Source of the DNA: an uncultured Cocleimonas sp.
Lineage (GTDB): Bacteria > Pseudomonadota > Gammaproteobacteria > Thiotrichales > Thiotrichaceae
DNA length: 64,000 nt
Direction: 5' to 3'
Assembly: GCF_947495625.1 (NCBI RefSeq)
Contig: NZ_CANLZW010000012.1
Span: forward strand, 1-64,000
Shown here: positions 36,072 to 45,179 of the stretch, one piece after another
Position numbering within the stretch: position 1 is the first letter of the stretch
How the letters are laid out: each line of letters starts with the position of its first letter
Program-made: the position numbers and the translations under genes
The notes under the pieces: model-generated
The model's input: only the letters and a program-made list of their open reading frames with translations
What the model was told of the DNA's origin: nothing
Database searches by the model: none

Positions 36072-37772
36072 GTGGCTGATTACGATGTTCCAGAAATAAG
36101 CGGCGAAGATGGCATCGTAGATGTCCCTAATCTTCAGCCTGATGCGATGAAGTCACATGGACCTTGGGTTTCTAAACCAGAATTCCAGGAAGCAATGCAC
36201 TTTCCCACTGATTTCAATATGCCTGAAGATGTTTCGGATTATGGAAATACAGATACCCTTGTTGAAAACTGGAAAGAACGTGCTTTAGATAAAATGGCTG
36301 ACCTAAAAGGTCGTTATCGCTCACTTCAAGTATTTTTAGATATCTGTGTTAAGTGTGGAGCTTGTACAGATAAATGTCATTACTATTTGGGATCGACTGA
36401 TCCTAAGAATATGCCCGTCGCAAGACAAGACTTATTACGTAAGGTATATCGTCGTTACTTTACCTTTGCCGGTAAATTCTTTGGCAAAATGGGTATGCCT
36501 GGATTCGTTGGTGCGGCTGAACTAGACGAAGATGTAGTTAAAGATTGGTATAACTATTATCACCAATGCTCACAATGCCGTCGCTGTTCAGTATTCTGCC
36601 CATACGGCATTGATACCGCGGAAATATCAATGGCTGCGCGTGAAATTCTAGATCATATCGGTATGGGGCAAAAATACTGTACTGAGATCATGGGTAAGCT
36701 AAACAAGATTGGTAATAATCTTGGTCTGCCAGAAGCAGCATTGGCGGATACTCTGGAAGGCTTAGAAGAAGATATTTACGATGAAACCGGCGTAGATGTT
36801 AAGTTACCTTTAGATAAAAAAGGATCTGAAATTCTTCTAATTACACCTTCTGCAGACTTTTTTGCTGAACCACACGTTGATGGTTTGATGGGTTATGCAA
36901 AAGTTTTTCATGAGCTTGGACTCGATTGGACTTTAAGTTCTTATGCTTCTGAAGGTGCCAACTTTGGTATGTTCATAGGTAGCTATGAAAATATGCGTAA
37001 GGTTTCACTACGCATTCGTAAAGCAGCGCAAGATCTTGGTGTGAAACGCATTGTATTTGGTGAGTGTGGTCATGCATGGCGTGTCGCTTACAACTTCCTA
37101 AATACATTAGCTGGTCCATTCGATTTCCTTGATCAAAATTATCCAATTCCTCAGCACGTATTAGAAATTACTGAGCCAGCTTTGGCTGCGGGTAAACTAA
37201 AGATCGATAAATCCAAGAATGATGACAAAGTTCTTACATTTCATGACTCTTGTAATATCGCACGTGGTAGTCGTATGGGTCCAAAACCCGGCGGACAGTT
37301 TGATATCCCACGAAATGTTATCAGAGCAGTCTGTAATAATTTCGTAGATATGCCGGCAGATACTATCCACGACGCTACTTTCTGTTGTGGTGGCGGTGGC
37401 GGTATATTGACTGATGATTTGATGGATATACGCATTAAAGGTGCTCAGCCAAGAATGGAAGCATTGAAACATGTTACTGATAAACACCAAGTAACTCATA
37501 TGGCTGCAATCTGTGCCATTTGTAAATCACAATTTACTAAAGTCATTCCTTACTACGGATTCAGTATGGATATGATCGTAAGTGTGCACCAGTTAGTGAG
37601 TAACGCAATTTTCTTAACTGGGCAACTTACAGAAGAAGAAATTGAAGCAAAAGAAGCAGCTGAAGAAGCAGAAAGAATTGCTGCGATGGAAGCTCGCAAA
37701 AAAGCTGCAGAAGAAAAGGCCGCTAAAGAAGCAGCTGAAAAAGATACAGATAAAACAAAGAAAGACGAATAG
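36072..37772 (+). CDS. dsrK: DsrK, iron-sulfur heterodisulfide-reductase-like subunit
   Basis: 566 aa, GTG start. Two [4Fe-4S] motifs (CVKCGACTDKCHYY and CSQCRRCSVFCPYG) are followed by CCG-type cysteine sites (HDSCNIARGSRMG, FCCGGGGGIL, AICAICKSQF) like HdrD, where oxidised DsrC would be handled. The last ~45 residues are an Ala/Glu/Lys-rich coiled tail (from EEIEAKEAAEEAERI), which looks like an extension. Works with DsrM on the cytoplasmic face. Confidence 0.96.
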   Translation: MADYDVPEISGEDGIVDVPNLQPDAMKSHGPWVSKPEFQEAMHFPTDFNMPEDVSDYGNTDTLVENWKERALDKMADLKGRYRSLQVFLDICVKCGACTDKCHYYLGSTDPKNMPVARQDLLRKVYRRYFTFAGKFFGKMGMPGFVGAAELDEDVVKDWYNYYHQCSQCRRCSVFCPYGIDTAEISMAAREILDHIGMGQKYCTEIMGKLNKIGNNLGLPEAALADTLEGLEEDIYDETGVDVKLPLDKKGSEILLITPSADFFAEPHVDGLMGYAKVFHELGLDWTLSSYASEGANFGMFIGSYENMRKVSLRIRKAAQDLGVKRIVFGECGHAWRVAYNFLNTLAGPFDFLDQNYPIPQHVLEITEPALAAGKLKIDKSKNDDKVLTFHDSCNIARGSRMGPKPGGQFDIPRNVIRAVCNNFVDMPADTIHDATFCCGGGGGILTDDLMDIRIKGAQPRMEALKHVTDKHQVTHMAAICAICKSQFTKVIPYYGFSMDMIVSVHQLVSNAIFLTGQLTEEEIEAKEAAEEAERIAAMEARKKAAEEKAAKEAAEKDTDKTKKDE

Positions 37773-37879
37773 TAACTAACGATACATAACTATCGTTTAT
37801 TTAAAGTCGAATAGACAAACAACGTTTTTAGAAATTAAATTGTCTAGAATTATCTAGATAGAGTAATGGAGATATAAGC

Positions 37880-39847
37880 ATGGCAACTTCACCTGATGAT
37901 AAAAAATTGGCAAAAGCCCACACGTTCAGACGTTATGATGATGATGATTATACGTGGGATAGTATGGGAGAATATATCTTCCAGGAAGATACCTCTTACA
38001 AATGCCCTACTTACATCCAGAAAACTCCACCATGTCAGGGTAGTTGCCCTTCAGGTGAAGACATTCGTGGTTGGTTACAAATCGTTCGTGGGATAGAAAA
38101 ACCAACGGGTGATATGACGATGCAGGAATATGCATTCCGTCGTTCTACTGCGGCAAACCCGTTTCCATCAATGATGGGTAGAGTTTGTCCAGCACCTTGT
38201 GAAGAAGGTTGTAACCGTAACGACGTTGATGAATTTGTTGGAATTAACTCTGTAGAGCAATACATTGGTGATCAAGCGACAGCAGCAGGATTAACGTTTG
38301 ATGATTCAGCAACACCGTCTGGCAAGAAAGTAGCCATTATTGGTGGTGGTGTAGCAGGCATGGCAGCAGCTTACCAGCTTCGTAAAATGGGTCATTACTC
38401 AACAATATTTGACGATCATGCACAATTAGGTGGAATGGCTCGTTATGGTATCCCTGGTTATCGTGTGCCACGTGACAGTATGGACGCGGAAATCGCACGT
38501 ATTACCAATATGGACGGTGTTGAAGTAAAACTAAATACTCGTGTAGGTAAAGACGTTGAAGTTGCTGATCTTGAAAAAGAATACGACGCTATCCTTTGGG
38601 CACTTGGCTGTAAGAATGGTCGTGGTTTATTCGTAGATAACTGGGATCAAGTTCCAAATGCAGTCACAGCAGTTCATTTCTTAGAAGCCTTTAATCTTGG
38701 CGATATGAAATATACAGCTCCTAAGGTTGTATGTGTGGGTGGTGGTGATACATCTATCGATGTGGTTTCAGTATCTCGTCGTATCGGTTCACTTGCTGAT
38801 TACAATGAGCATGCTGAAGATGTTGCAACGGGCAAAGTTAAGCATGATTCAGAACCAGCAAATAAAGTACCTGCTGAAGTAACATTAACCTCATTATTCC
38901 CATTAGACCAAATGACGGCTGCCGAGCACGAAGTTCAGGATGCTCTTATTGAAGGTGTAACAATCTTAACCGAAGTTATGCCATCAGAAATCGTAGTAGA
39001 TGAAAATGGCAGAGCAATCGGTCTTAAAGTCGTTGAAGCTGTCATGGAAGGTAATATGCCTAAGCCAAAAGAGGGCGGTAAAGAAACATTGATCGAAGCT
39101 GATCTTATCGTTTCTGCAATCGGTCAGTTTGGCGACCTTGAAGGTGTAGAAGAGTACGGAAATGACCGTAATGCAATCGATGCTGACAACTTCTACCAGG
39201 TTCCTGGCAAAGAAGGTCATTTTGTAGCGGGTGATATTGTTCGTCCTCACCTACTTACAACGGCTATCGGTCAAGCTTCTATAGCTGCTGAGACTATCGA
39301 TCATTACCTTGTTCACAACGAAGAGAAGCTAAGCAAGCGTCCAAAAGTTGATAAGCATCATTTTGACTTATTAGACAAGCTTAAGGAATTCAATCTTAGT
39401 CCTACCTCTTATGATGAAGGAAAAGAAGAAGATCTTCGTGGTACAGATACTGATGATTATGCAGTTCACAACTTTGATGATCGTTCAGAACATGAGATTG
39501 TAGCTTCAAGCGAACTGTTTTTAGGTCATTTCGAGAAAGTTGAACGTTATAAACGCACCGAAGATGTACCAAGTGAAAACGAAGTTTTAGGTCACTTTGC
39601 TGAACGTATGAATGCGCTTGAAGAACAGCAAGTCATTGATGAGGCAGAGCGTTGTATGAGTTGTGGTATGTGTTTTGAGTGTGATAACTGTGTTATCTAC
39701 TGTCCACAAGATGCGGTATTCAGAGTTAAGAAAGACCAGTCAACAACAGGACGTTATGTAGATACTGACTACAACAAGTGTATTGGTTGTCATATTTGTG
39801 CTGATGTATGTCCTACTGGCTACATTGAAATGGGCTTAGGTGGTTAA
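37880..39847 (+). CDS. dsrL: DsrL, FAD-containing NAD(P)H:acceptor oxidoreductase
   Basis: 655 aa. GltD-like: N-terminal cysteine cluster (CQGSCPSGEDIRGW ... CPAPCEEGCNRN), FAD motif IIGGGVAGMAAAYQL (about residue 151), second nucleotide site CVGGGDTSIDVV, and a C-terminal two-cluster ferredoxin (CMSCGMCFECDNCVIYCP, CIGCHICADVCP). It takes electrons from DsrAB in sulfur oxidation and passes them to NAD(P)+. Its presence supports oxidative Dsr. Confidence 0.96.
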   Translation: MATSPDDKKLAKAHTFRRYDDDDYTWDSMGEYIFQEDTSYKCPTYIQKTPPCQGSCPSGEDIRGWLQIVRGIEKPTGDMTMQEYAFRRSTAANPFPSMMGRVCPAPCEEGCNRNDVDEFVGINSVEQYIGDQATAAGLTFDDSATPSGKKVAIIGGGVAGMAAAYQLRKMGHYSTIFDDHAQLGGMARYGIPGYRVPRDSMDAEIARITNMDGVEVKLNTRVGKDVEVADLEKEYDAILWALGCKNGRGLFVDNWDQVPNAVTAVHFLEAFNLGDMKYTAPKVVCVGGGDTSIDVVSVSRRIGSLADYNEHAEDVATGKVKHDSEPANKVPAEVTLTSLFPLDQMTAAEHEVQDALIEGVTILTEVMPSEIVVDENGRAIGLKVVEAVMEGNMPKPKEGGKETLIEADLIVSAIGQFGDLEGVEEYGNDRNAIDADNFYQVPGKEGHFVAGDIVRPHLLTTAIGQASIAAETIDHYLVHNEEKLSKRPKVDKHHFDLLDKLKEFNLSPTSYDEGKEEDLRGTDTDDYAVHNFDDRSEHEIVASSELFLGHFEKVERYKRTEDVPSENEVLGHFAERMNALEEQQVIDEAERCMSCGMCFECDNCVIYCPQDAVFRVKKDQSTTGRYVDTDYNKCIGCHICADVCPTGYIEMGLGG

Positions 39848-39875
39848 TTAACTGGGCTGGTCAATCAAAGTAACG

Positions 39876-39902
39876 ACACCAATCCTTTAATAGGATTGGT
39901 GT
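39876..39902 (+). other. 10-bp perfect hairpin between dsrL and dsrJ
   Basis: ACACCAATCC-TTTAATA-GGATTGGTGT. Not followed by a T-run, so it is more likely a processing or stability hairpin than a terminator. It ends 17 bp before the chosen dsrJ start. Confidence 0.65.
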
Positions 39903-39918
39903 GTTCCTCGAGAATTAT

Positions 39919-40500
39919 ATGTTGAGAATTCAATCCATATTTACACAGTTGGTTAGATCCTTCGTTGTATTATCGTTTTTGTCTGTATCGCTTCTAGGCT
40001 TAAGTGCTTGTGATAGTGAACCACCTGCTTTAATGAAAGCATCAAAGCAGTTTGATTCAGATGAAATTCGTGACAAGCACGTAGCTCATATGCGTAAGAA
40101 CCATATGGATGAGCTTATGCATAAGCGTGATGAGACTGTCTATAACGGTATTCGCACAAAAAAATACAGCCTAAATGCGTGTATTAATTGTCATGTTCCT
40201 GAGCAACATAATGGCGAAGTTCTACGCCATACCAATCCTGAGCATTTTTGTTCAACCTGTCACGGATATGTAGCGGCTAAATTAGATTGCTTTCAGTGTC
40301 ATGTTGATCACCCCGTTAATCAGCAAGCGACTGCTGAATCTGAATCATTGCCTAATCAAAACTATCATGGTGCCAATGTTGCTGTAGAAGTGAGTGCAAA
40401 TAACAGCGACAAAATATCATTAGTTCAGAACAACGCTATGTCAGATCAGGACAATATTGAATCTGAAAAGAATAATAAAAAGGGAGCTATCAGTGAGTAA
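39919..40500 (+). CDS. dsrJ: DsrJ, periplasmic triheme cytochrome c
   Basis: 193 aa from the ATG at 39919; a GTG at 39901 would overlap the hairpin. An N-terminal hydrophobic segment ends in LSAC, resembling a lipobox, or serves as an uncleaved anchor. Three CxxCH heme sites: CINCH, CSTCH, CFQCH. Part of DsrMKJOP. Its stop lies 8 bp inside dsrO, so the two are translationally coupled. Confidence 0.94.
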   Translation: MLRIQSIFTQLVRSFVVLSFLSVSLLGLSACDSEPPALMKASKQFDSDEIRDKHVAHMRKNHMDELMHKRDETVYNGIRTKKYSLNACINCHVPEQHNGEVLRHTNPEHFCSTCHGYVAAKLDCFQCHVDHPVNQQATAESESLPNQNYHGANVAVEVSANNSDKISLVQNNAMSDQDNIESEKNNKKGAISE

Positions 40501-41221
40501 GATAAATTCATACCGCCGTAATTTTCTCTCAGGCCTTGCTGGAACAGCGGCAGCTGTCACAGTTGCACCAGGTATTTTCTTACGTGAAGTACAAGCAAAA
40601 CCAGCTGATGAGCCCATCAGCGATAAAGTGCGTTGGGGAATGTTAATTGATGTAAACAAACTCACTGATGGTGGAGATGCTTGTATCGCAGCGTGTAAAA
40701 AAGAACACGGATGGGGCGATGAGGAACATTCTAACGATCTACAAGATGCTCAATGGATCCGTAAAGTAAAAGTCACTGAAAAGATGACGGGTAAAACAGT
40801 AAGTTTACCGGTTATGTGTCAGCACTGTGAAACAGCACCCTGTGTAGATGTTTGTCCTACTGGCGCATCGATGAAGCGGGCAGATGGTATCGTTCAGGTT
40901 AATAAACACATTTGTATAGGTTGTCGTTATTGCATGATGGCTTGCCCATACAAGGCTAGAAGCTTTGTTCATGAAACTTTGGTTGATCAACGTCCCGGTA
41001 CTCCACGTGGAAAAGGCACTGTTGAATCATGCAATATGTGTGTCAATCGTGTCGATGAAGGCAAAAATCCAGCCTGTGTAGATGCAGCACCACAAGCGAT
41101 GTTGTTTGGTGATTTGAATGACGAAAACAGTCAAATCAGTAAAGTATTAAAGCAGTATGGTGGGACGCAGATACGTGCAGACCTAGGATTGAATACTGGC
41201 GTACGCTACTGGGGTATATAA
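40493..41221 (+). CDS. dsrO: DsrO, periplasmic ferredoxin-like iron-sulfur subunit
   Basis: 242 aa. The start chosen is GTG at 40493 with GGGAG upstream, which places a Tat signal (YRRNFLSG then AGTAAAVTVAPGIFL) right at the N-terminus; the in-frame ATG at 40457 would put 12 extra residues before it. Four [4Fe-4S] clusters are suggested by CIAACKKEHGW, CQHCETAPCVDVCP, CIGCRYCMMACPY and CNMCVNR...NPAC. Electron carrier between DsrJ and DsrP. Confidence 0.95.
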   Translation: MSKINSYRRNFLSGLAGTAAAVTVAPGIFLREVQAKPADEPISDKVRWGMLIDVNKLTDGGDACIAACKKEHGWGDEEHSNDLQDAQWIRKVKVTEKMTGKTVSLPVMCQHCETAPCVDVCPTGASMKRADGIVQVNKHICIGCRYCMMACPYKARSFVHETLVDQRPGTPRGKGTVESCNMCVNRVDEGKNPACVDAAPQAMLFGDLNDENSQISKVLKQYGGTQIRADLGLNTGVRYWGI

Positions 41222-41225
41222 GACA

Positions 41226-42443
41226 ATGGCAACAAATACCGTATTTAGTGAAATTAAAAATAGTGGCCTTGGATTTTGGGCTGTTTTGGGATTTTTTGGT
41301 TTGATGACATTAGTTGGTGCTGGTGCCTTCTATTATATGCATCACCACGGTCATCATGTGACCGGGATGAATAACCAAATTGTTTGGGGTATGCCTCATG
41401 TGTTTGCGATTTTCTTAATAGTCGCAGCGTCAGGTGCAGCTAACGTTGCAACTGTAGGCACAGTTTTCGGTAAGAAAATTTATCAGCCATTAGGTCGTTT
41501 ATCTGCTTTTCTTGCTGCTGCATTACTTGTAGGCGGTTTGATCGTTTTATTGCTTGATTTAGGAAGCATAGGGCACGTCATTGAAATGGCCTACGGCTAT
41601 ATAAATTTCAAATCTATATTTGCCTGGAACATTATTCTTTATTCAGGGTTTATAGCTATTCTCGCTGTGTACCTATGGACTATGATGGATCGCAGTAAAG
41701 TTGCTAAAAAATTCTATAAACCAACTGGAACAATAAACATGTTCTGGCGTTTCATGCTTACTATGGGTACAGGTTCTATCTTTGGGTTTCTTGTAGCAAG
41801 GCAATATTACGATGCAGCTATTTTAGCGCCGCTATTTATTGTTGCTTCTTATGTCTATGGAACTGCAATATATACCTTGGTTTTGATGGCAACTTTTAAA
41901 ATGACAGGTCGCGAACTAGGTGATGCAGTGCTCAATCGCTTACGTTACACCTTAGCCATATTTATTGCTTTGGTATTATTCCTTGAGCTAGTTAGACACC
42001 TGACAAATATTTATGCGACTGAGCATCATGGCGTTGAATCTTTTATTCTTAATGGTGGTCCGTTTTCGAATCTGTTCTGGTATGGGCAAATTGTCTTCGG
42101 AAGTTTAGTTCCCATGTTTTTGGTGTGGTGTACTTTCCTCAGAAATAATCGAACTGCATTAGTAGTAGCTGCAATCCTCGCGATTATGGGTGGTTTTGCG
42201 CAGATTTATGTGATTCTGATTGGTGGCCAATCATACCCTTTAGTTTTATTCCCTAATTCAGAGACCAGTAGTACATTCTCTGATGGAGTTTACAATGCCT
42301 ATTCAGCAACATTACCAGAGTACTTATTAGGTATTGGTGGAGTAGGTTTGGCTTTATGTGTCCTCATAATCGGTATGAAAATATTCAGGTTACTGCCAAC
42401 GACATTAGCCGATGCAAGTGTAGATCCGCATCACTCTTCTTAA
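41226..42443 (+). CDS. dsrP: DsrP, NrfD-like membrane subunit
   Basis: 405 aa, about ten membrane helices, NrfD/PsrC family. Four bases after dsrO. Integral quinone-interacting subunit of DsrMKJOP. Last gene of the operon: a strong terminator follows, and dsrN, dsrR and dsrS, which follow dsrP in Allochromatium, are not here. Confidence 0.95.
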   Translation: MATNTVFSEIKNSGLGFWAVLGFFGLMTLVGAGAFYYMHHHGHHVTGMNNQIVWGMPHVFAIFLIVAASGAANVATVGTVFGKKIYQPLGRLSAFLAAALLVGGLIVLLLDLGSIGHVIEMAYGYINFKSIFAWNIILYSGFIAILAVYLWTMMDRSKVAKKFYKPTGTINMFWRFMLTMGTGSIFGFLVARQYYDAAILAPLFIVASYVYGTAIYTLVLMATFKMTGRELGDAVLNRLRYTLAIFIALVLFLELVRHLTNIYATEHHGVESFILNGGPFSNLFWYGQIVFGSLVPMFLVWCTFLRNNRTALVVAAILAIMGGFAQIYVILIGGQSYPLVLFPNSETSSTFSDGVYNAYSATLPEYLLGIGGVGLALCVLIIGMKIFRLLPTTLADASVDPHHSS

Positions 42444-42493
42444 GGTCTTTATCTAATCAAAACTAAGTTCTAGTTCTGATATTTAGCTCTGTT

Positions 42494-42531
42494 AAAAAAG
42501 CCTCTATGGATTAATTCATAGGGGCTTTTTT
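42494..42531 (+). terminator. Terminator of the dsr operon
   Basis: AAAAAAGCCTCTATG (42494-42508) pairs with CATAGGGGCTTTTTT (42517-42531), 8-nt loop; one G-T pair. Confidence 0.93.
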
Positions 42532-42596
42532 GTTGTCTTACATTCGAATAAAAAATGCCTTGCTCTGCTTAAATTCCAAAACCGTTTTTAAAAGAT

Positions 42597-42631
42597 AAAA
42601 AAGAATTGTCATTCAAAGTAGGGGGGTGGCA
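42597..42631 (+). repeat. Interspersed G6 element after the dsr operon
   Basis: A-tract, GAATTGTCATTC, then AAAGTAGGGGGGTGGCAC. The core is perfect; the middle is longer than usual. The flanking genes both run rightward, so here the G-rich strand is the sense strand. The rest of the 340-bp gap (42444-42784) shows only the terminator and the leader of the next gene. Confidence 0.85.
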
Positions 42632-42784
42632 CTTAATTATTTAAAACCTTAATTTAGATGATGTCATTGTACTTTATACGTAAGGTACTGATTAATATTG
42701 AAATCAATACTATGATTAGATTTATATAATGTTTTATTTGGAGTTTAACTTTCTAGTATATAAATAATAAAAAGGAGATTTACT

Positions 42785-43900
42785 GTGTTAATAGGTGTAC
42801 CAAAAGAAATAAAAAATCATGAGTACCGGGTTGGTATGACTCCAGAATCTGTTTCATCTGCTGTAGCGCATGGACATTCTGTGATGGTTCAGAGTGACGC
42901 AGGAATTGGGATTGGCGCAGATGATGCTACTTATTTAAAAGCAGGGGCTGATATCATTGCAGATGCTGCTGATATTTTCGCTGCAGCAGAAATGATTGTG
43001 AAAGTAAAAGAACCACAGGCTATTGAACGCGCAATGCTTCGTAAAAATCAAATTCTCTATACTTATTTACATTTAGCTCCCGACCCAGAACAAACCAAAG
43101 ATTTAATTGCTTCTGGTGCACACTGTATCGCTTATGAAACGATTACTGACAATCATGGTGCATTGCCATTATTAAAGCCAATGAGTCAGGTGGCAGGGCG
43201 TTTATCCATTCAGGCAGGCGCTTATGCCTTAGAGAAAAGTCATGGTGGTTTAGGTGTTTTACTCGGAGGTGTACCCGGTGTTGCCCCTGCTAAGGTAGTT
43301 ATTCTTGGTGGTGGTGTCGTGGGCTTTAATGCAGCGCAAATGGCTGTAGGTGTTCAAGCGGATGTCACAATCCTTGATACAAACCCAATGACAATAGAAA
43401 GCTTGAGTAATCATTTTGGCAATACCGCAAAAGTCATTCATTCAAATGCAGGCATTATGCGCGATTATGTTTTAGCTGCAGATTTGGTTATAGGTGCAGT
43501 ATTAGTTGCTGGCGCTGCAGCGCCTAAATTAGTAACTAAAGATATGCTTAGTCAGATGAAAGATGGCGCGGTTTTGGTTGATGTTGCCATTGATCAAGGT
43601 GGTTGTTTTGAAACATCGCATGCGACGACTCATGCAGATCCGATCTATGAAATAGATGGAGTCGTTCATTATTGTGTAGCAAATATGCCAGGCGCTGTTC
43701 CAAGAACTTCTACGTACGCATTAAACAATGCAACCTTACCTCACTTACTCGCGATTGCAGATAAAGGCTGGAAAAAAGCGTTGACGGATGATCAGAATTT
43801 AAAAAATGGATTGAATGTCAGTGGAGGGAAAGTGACTTATGAAGCGGTAGCGGAAGAGTTAGGTTACGATTTCATTTCACCTGATTCTGTGATCAGTTAA
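42785..43900 (+). CDS. ald: Alanine dehydrogenase
   Basis: 371 aa, usual length. GTG start after AAGGAG. The N-terminus MLIGVPKEIKNHEYRVGMTP and the NAD-binding VVILGGGVVGFNAAQMA segment match Ald. It interconverts L-alanine and pyruvate plus ammonium with NAD. A single-gene unit ending directly at an interspersed element. Confidence 0.96.
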   Translation: MLIGVPKEIKNHEYRVGMTPESVSSAVAHGHSVMVQSDAGIGIGADDATYLKAGADIIADAADIFAAAEMIVKVKEPQAIERAMLRKNQILYTYLHLAPDPEQTKDLIASGAHCIAYETITDNHGALPLLKPMSQVAGRLSIQAGAYALEKSHGGLGVLLGGVPGVAPAKVVILGGGVVGFNAAQMAVGVQADVTILDTNPMTIESLSNHFGNTAKVIHSNAGIMRDYVLAADLVIGAVLVAGAAAPKLVTKDMLSQMKDGAVLVDVAIDQGGCFETSHATTHADPIYEIDGVVHYCVANMPGAVPRTSTYALNNATLPHLLAIADKGWKKALTDDQNLKNGLNVSGGKVTYEAVAEELGYDFISPDSVIS

Positions 43901-43930
43901 AAAAAAGTGCCTTAAAGTAGGGGGGTGACA
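43901..43930 (+). repeat. Interspersed G6 element, full-length, abutting the ald stop
   Basis: An A-tract starting at the stop codon, GTGCCTT, then AAAGTAGGGGGGTGACA. Identical over the 24-bp GTGCC-to-GTGAC part to the copy at 17216. Lies between convergent ald and oadB. Confidence 0.93.
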
Positions 43931-44003
43931 TATCAACCAGAAGCCAGTGCTTGAGACTGACTTCTGATTAATAAAAGATAGTTTAAGGTGTTCTAATGAC
44001 TAA

Positions 44004-45170
44004 CTAGCTAACCATACTAATCATCACACCGGCTGCAATAGCAGAACCGATAACACCAGCAACATTTGGCCCCATTGCGTGCATTAATAGATGGTTATGT
44101 GGATTGGCTTCGAGTCCGACTTTATTAGATACACGAGCTGCCATAGGTACAGCAGATACACCGGCAGATCCAATCAAAGGGTTGATAGGATGCTCACTAA
44201 ACTTATTCATGAGTTTGGCTAATAAAATACCTGAAGCAGTTCCGATACAGAATGCTATAGCGCCTAGAGCTAGAATACCCAGCGTTTCCCAGTTAAGGAA
44301 CTTGTCTGCACTCATTTTTGATCCAACGCCCAAACCAAGGAAGATGGTAACGATATTGATTAATGAGTTCTGAGCAGTATCGCTCAAACGATCAACAACA
44401 CCTGCTTCACGCATTAAGTTACCGAAACAGAACATACCTAGTAATGGAGCCGCACTAGGTAGAACCATGGCAACTAGCCCAAGTAATAATAGTGGGAATA
44501 CAATTTTTTCTGTTTTAGTTACATGACGTAACTGAACCATTTGAATAGCGCGTTCTTTTTCAGTGGTTAATGCACGCATTATAGGTGGCTGAATAATGGG
44601 TACTAAAGCCATGTAAGAGTAGGCTGCAACAGCCACAGGACCGAGAATATCCGGAGCTAGTTTACTGGTTACAAAGATAGCTGTAGGGCCATCAGCGCCA
44701 CCGATAATACCTATCGCTGCGGCATCATTAAGTGAAAAATCAAGGATGCCAAAGTAGCTTAAGCTCACTGCGCCAATGACAGTTGCGAAGATTCCAAATT
44801 GAGCCGCAGCACCTAATAATAAGGTTTTGGGATTAGCCAGAAGTGGACCGAAGTCAGTCATCGCACCCACACCCATGAAGATAATCAACGGGAACATACC
44901 CGAGGCGATACCTACATTATAAATGTAATACATCATGCCGCCAGGGCTGGTCATATGTCCTAAAGCATCATAAACTGGTGCTGCTTCAAAACCGCCACCT
45001 GGTACATTAACCAGTAGCGTACCGATCGCGATCGGAACTAGAAGTAACGGTTCAAACCCTTTTTTGATCGCAAGGTAGAGTAATATCAACGCGACAAGCA
45101 TCATTGCCGCTTGACCGAAATGTAGTTGAGCGATTCCAGAATCGCCCCATAATTTTAACAGTGTTTCCAT
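44004..45170 (-). CDS. oadB: Oxaloacetate decarboxylase beta subunit (Na+ pump)
   Basis: 388 aa, ~9-11 membrane helices. The [17 protein letters not shown] segment is the conserved region of OadB/GcdB/MmdB with the Na+-binding Asp. It decarboxylates biotin-bound CO2 and pumps Na+. Ten bases after oadA on the same strand. Confidence 0.95.
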   Translation of the reverse strand: METLLKLWGDSGIAQLHFGQAAMMLVALILLYLAIKKGFEPLLLVPIAIGTLLVNVPGGGFEAAPVYDALGHMTSPGGMMYYIYNVGIASGMFPLIIFMGVGAMTDFGPLLANPKTLLLGAAAQFGIFATVIGAVSLSYFGILDFSLNDAAAIGIIGGADGPTAIFVTSKLAPDILGPVAVAAYSYMALVPIIQPPIMRALTTEKERAIQMVQLRHVTKTEKIVFPLLLLGLVAMVLPSAAPLLGMFCFGNLMREAGVVDRLSDTAQNSLINIVTIFLGLGVGSKMSADKFLNWETLGILALGAIAFCIGTASGILLAKLMNKFSEHPINPLIGSAGVSAVPMAARVSNKVGLEANPHNHLLMHAMGPNVAGVIGSAIAAGVMISMVS

Positions 45171-45179
45171 GCGTCAGTC

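Noticed and set aside
40457-40492. Upstream ATG as dsrO start
   Set aside because: It would place twelve residues before the Tat signal; GTG at 40493 has a good ribosome-binding site and starts the signal properly.
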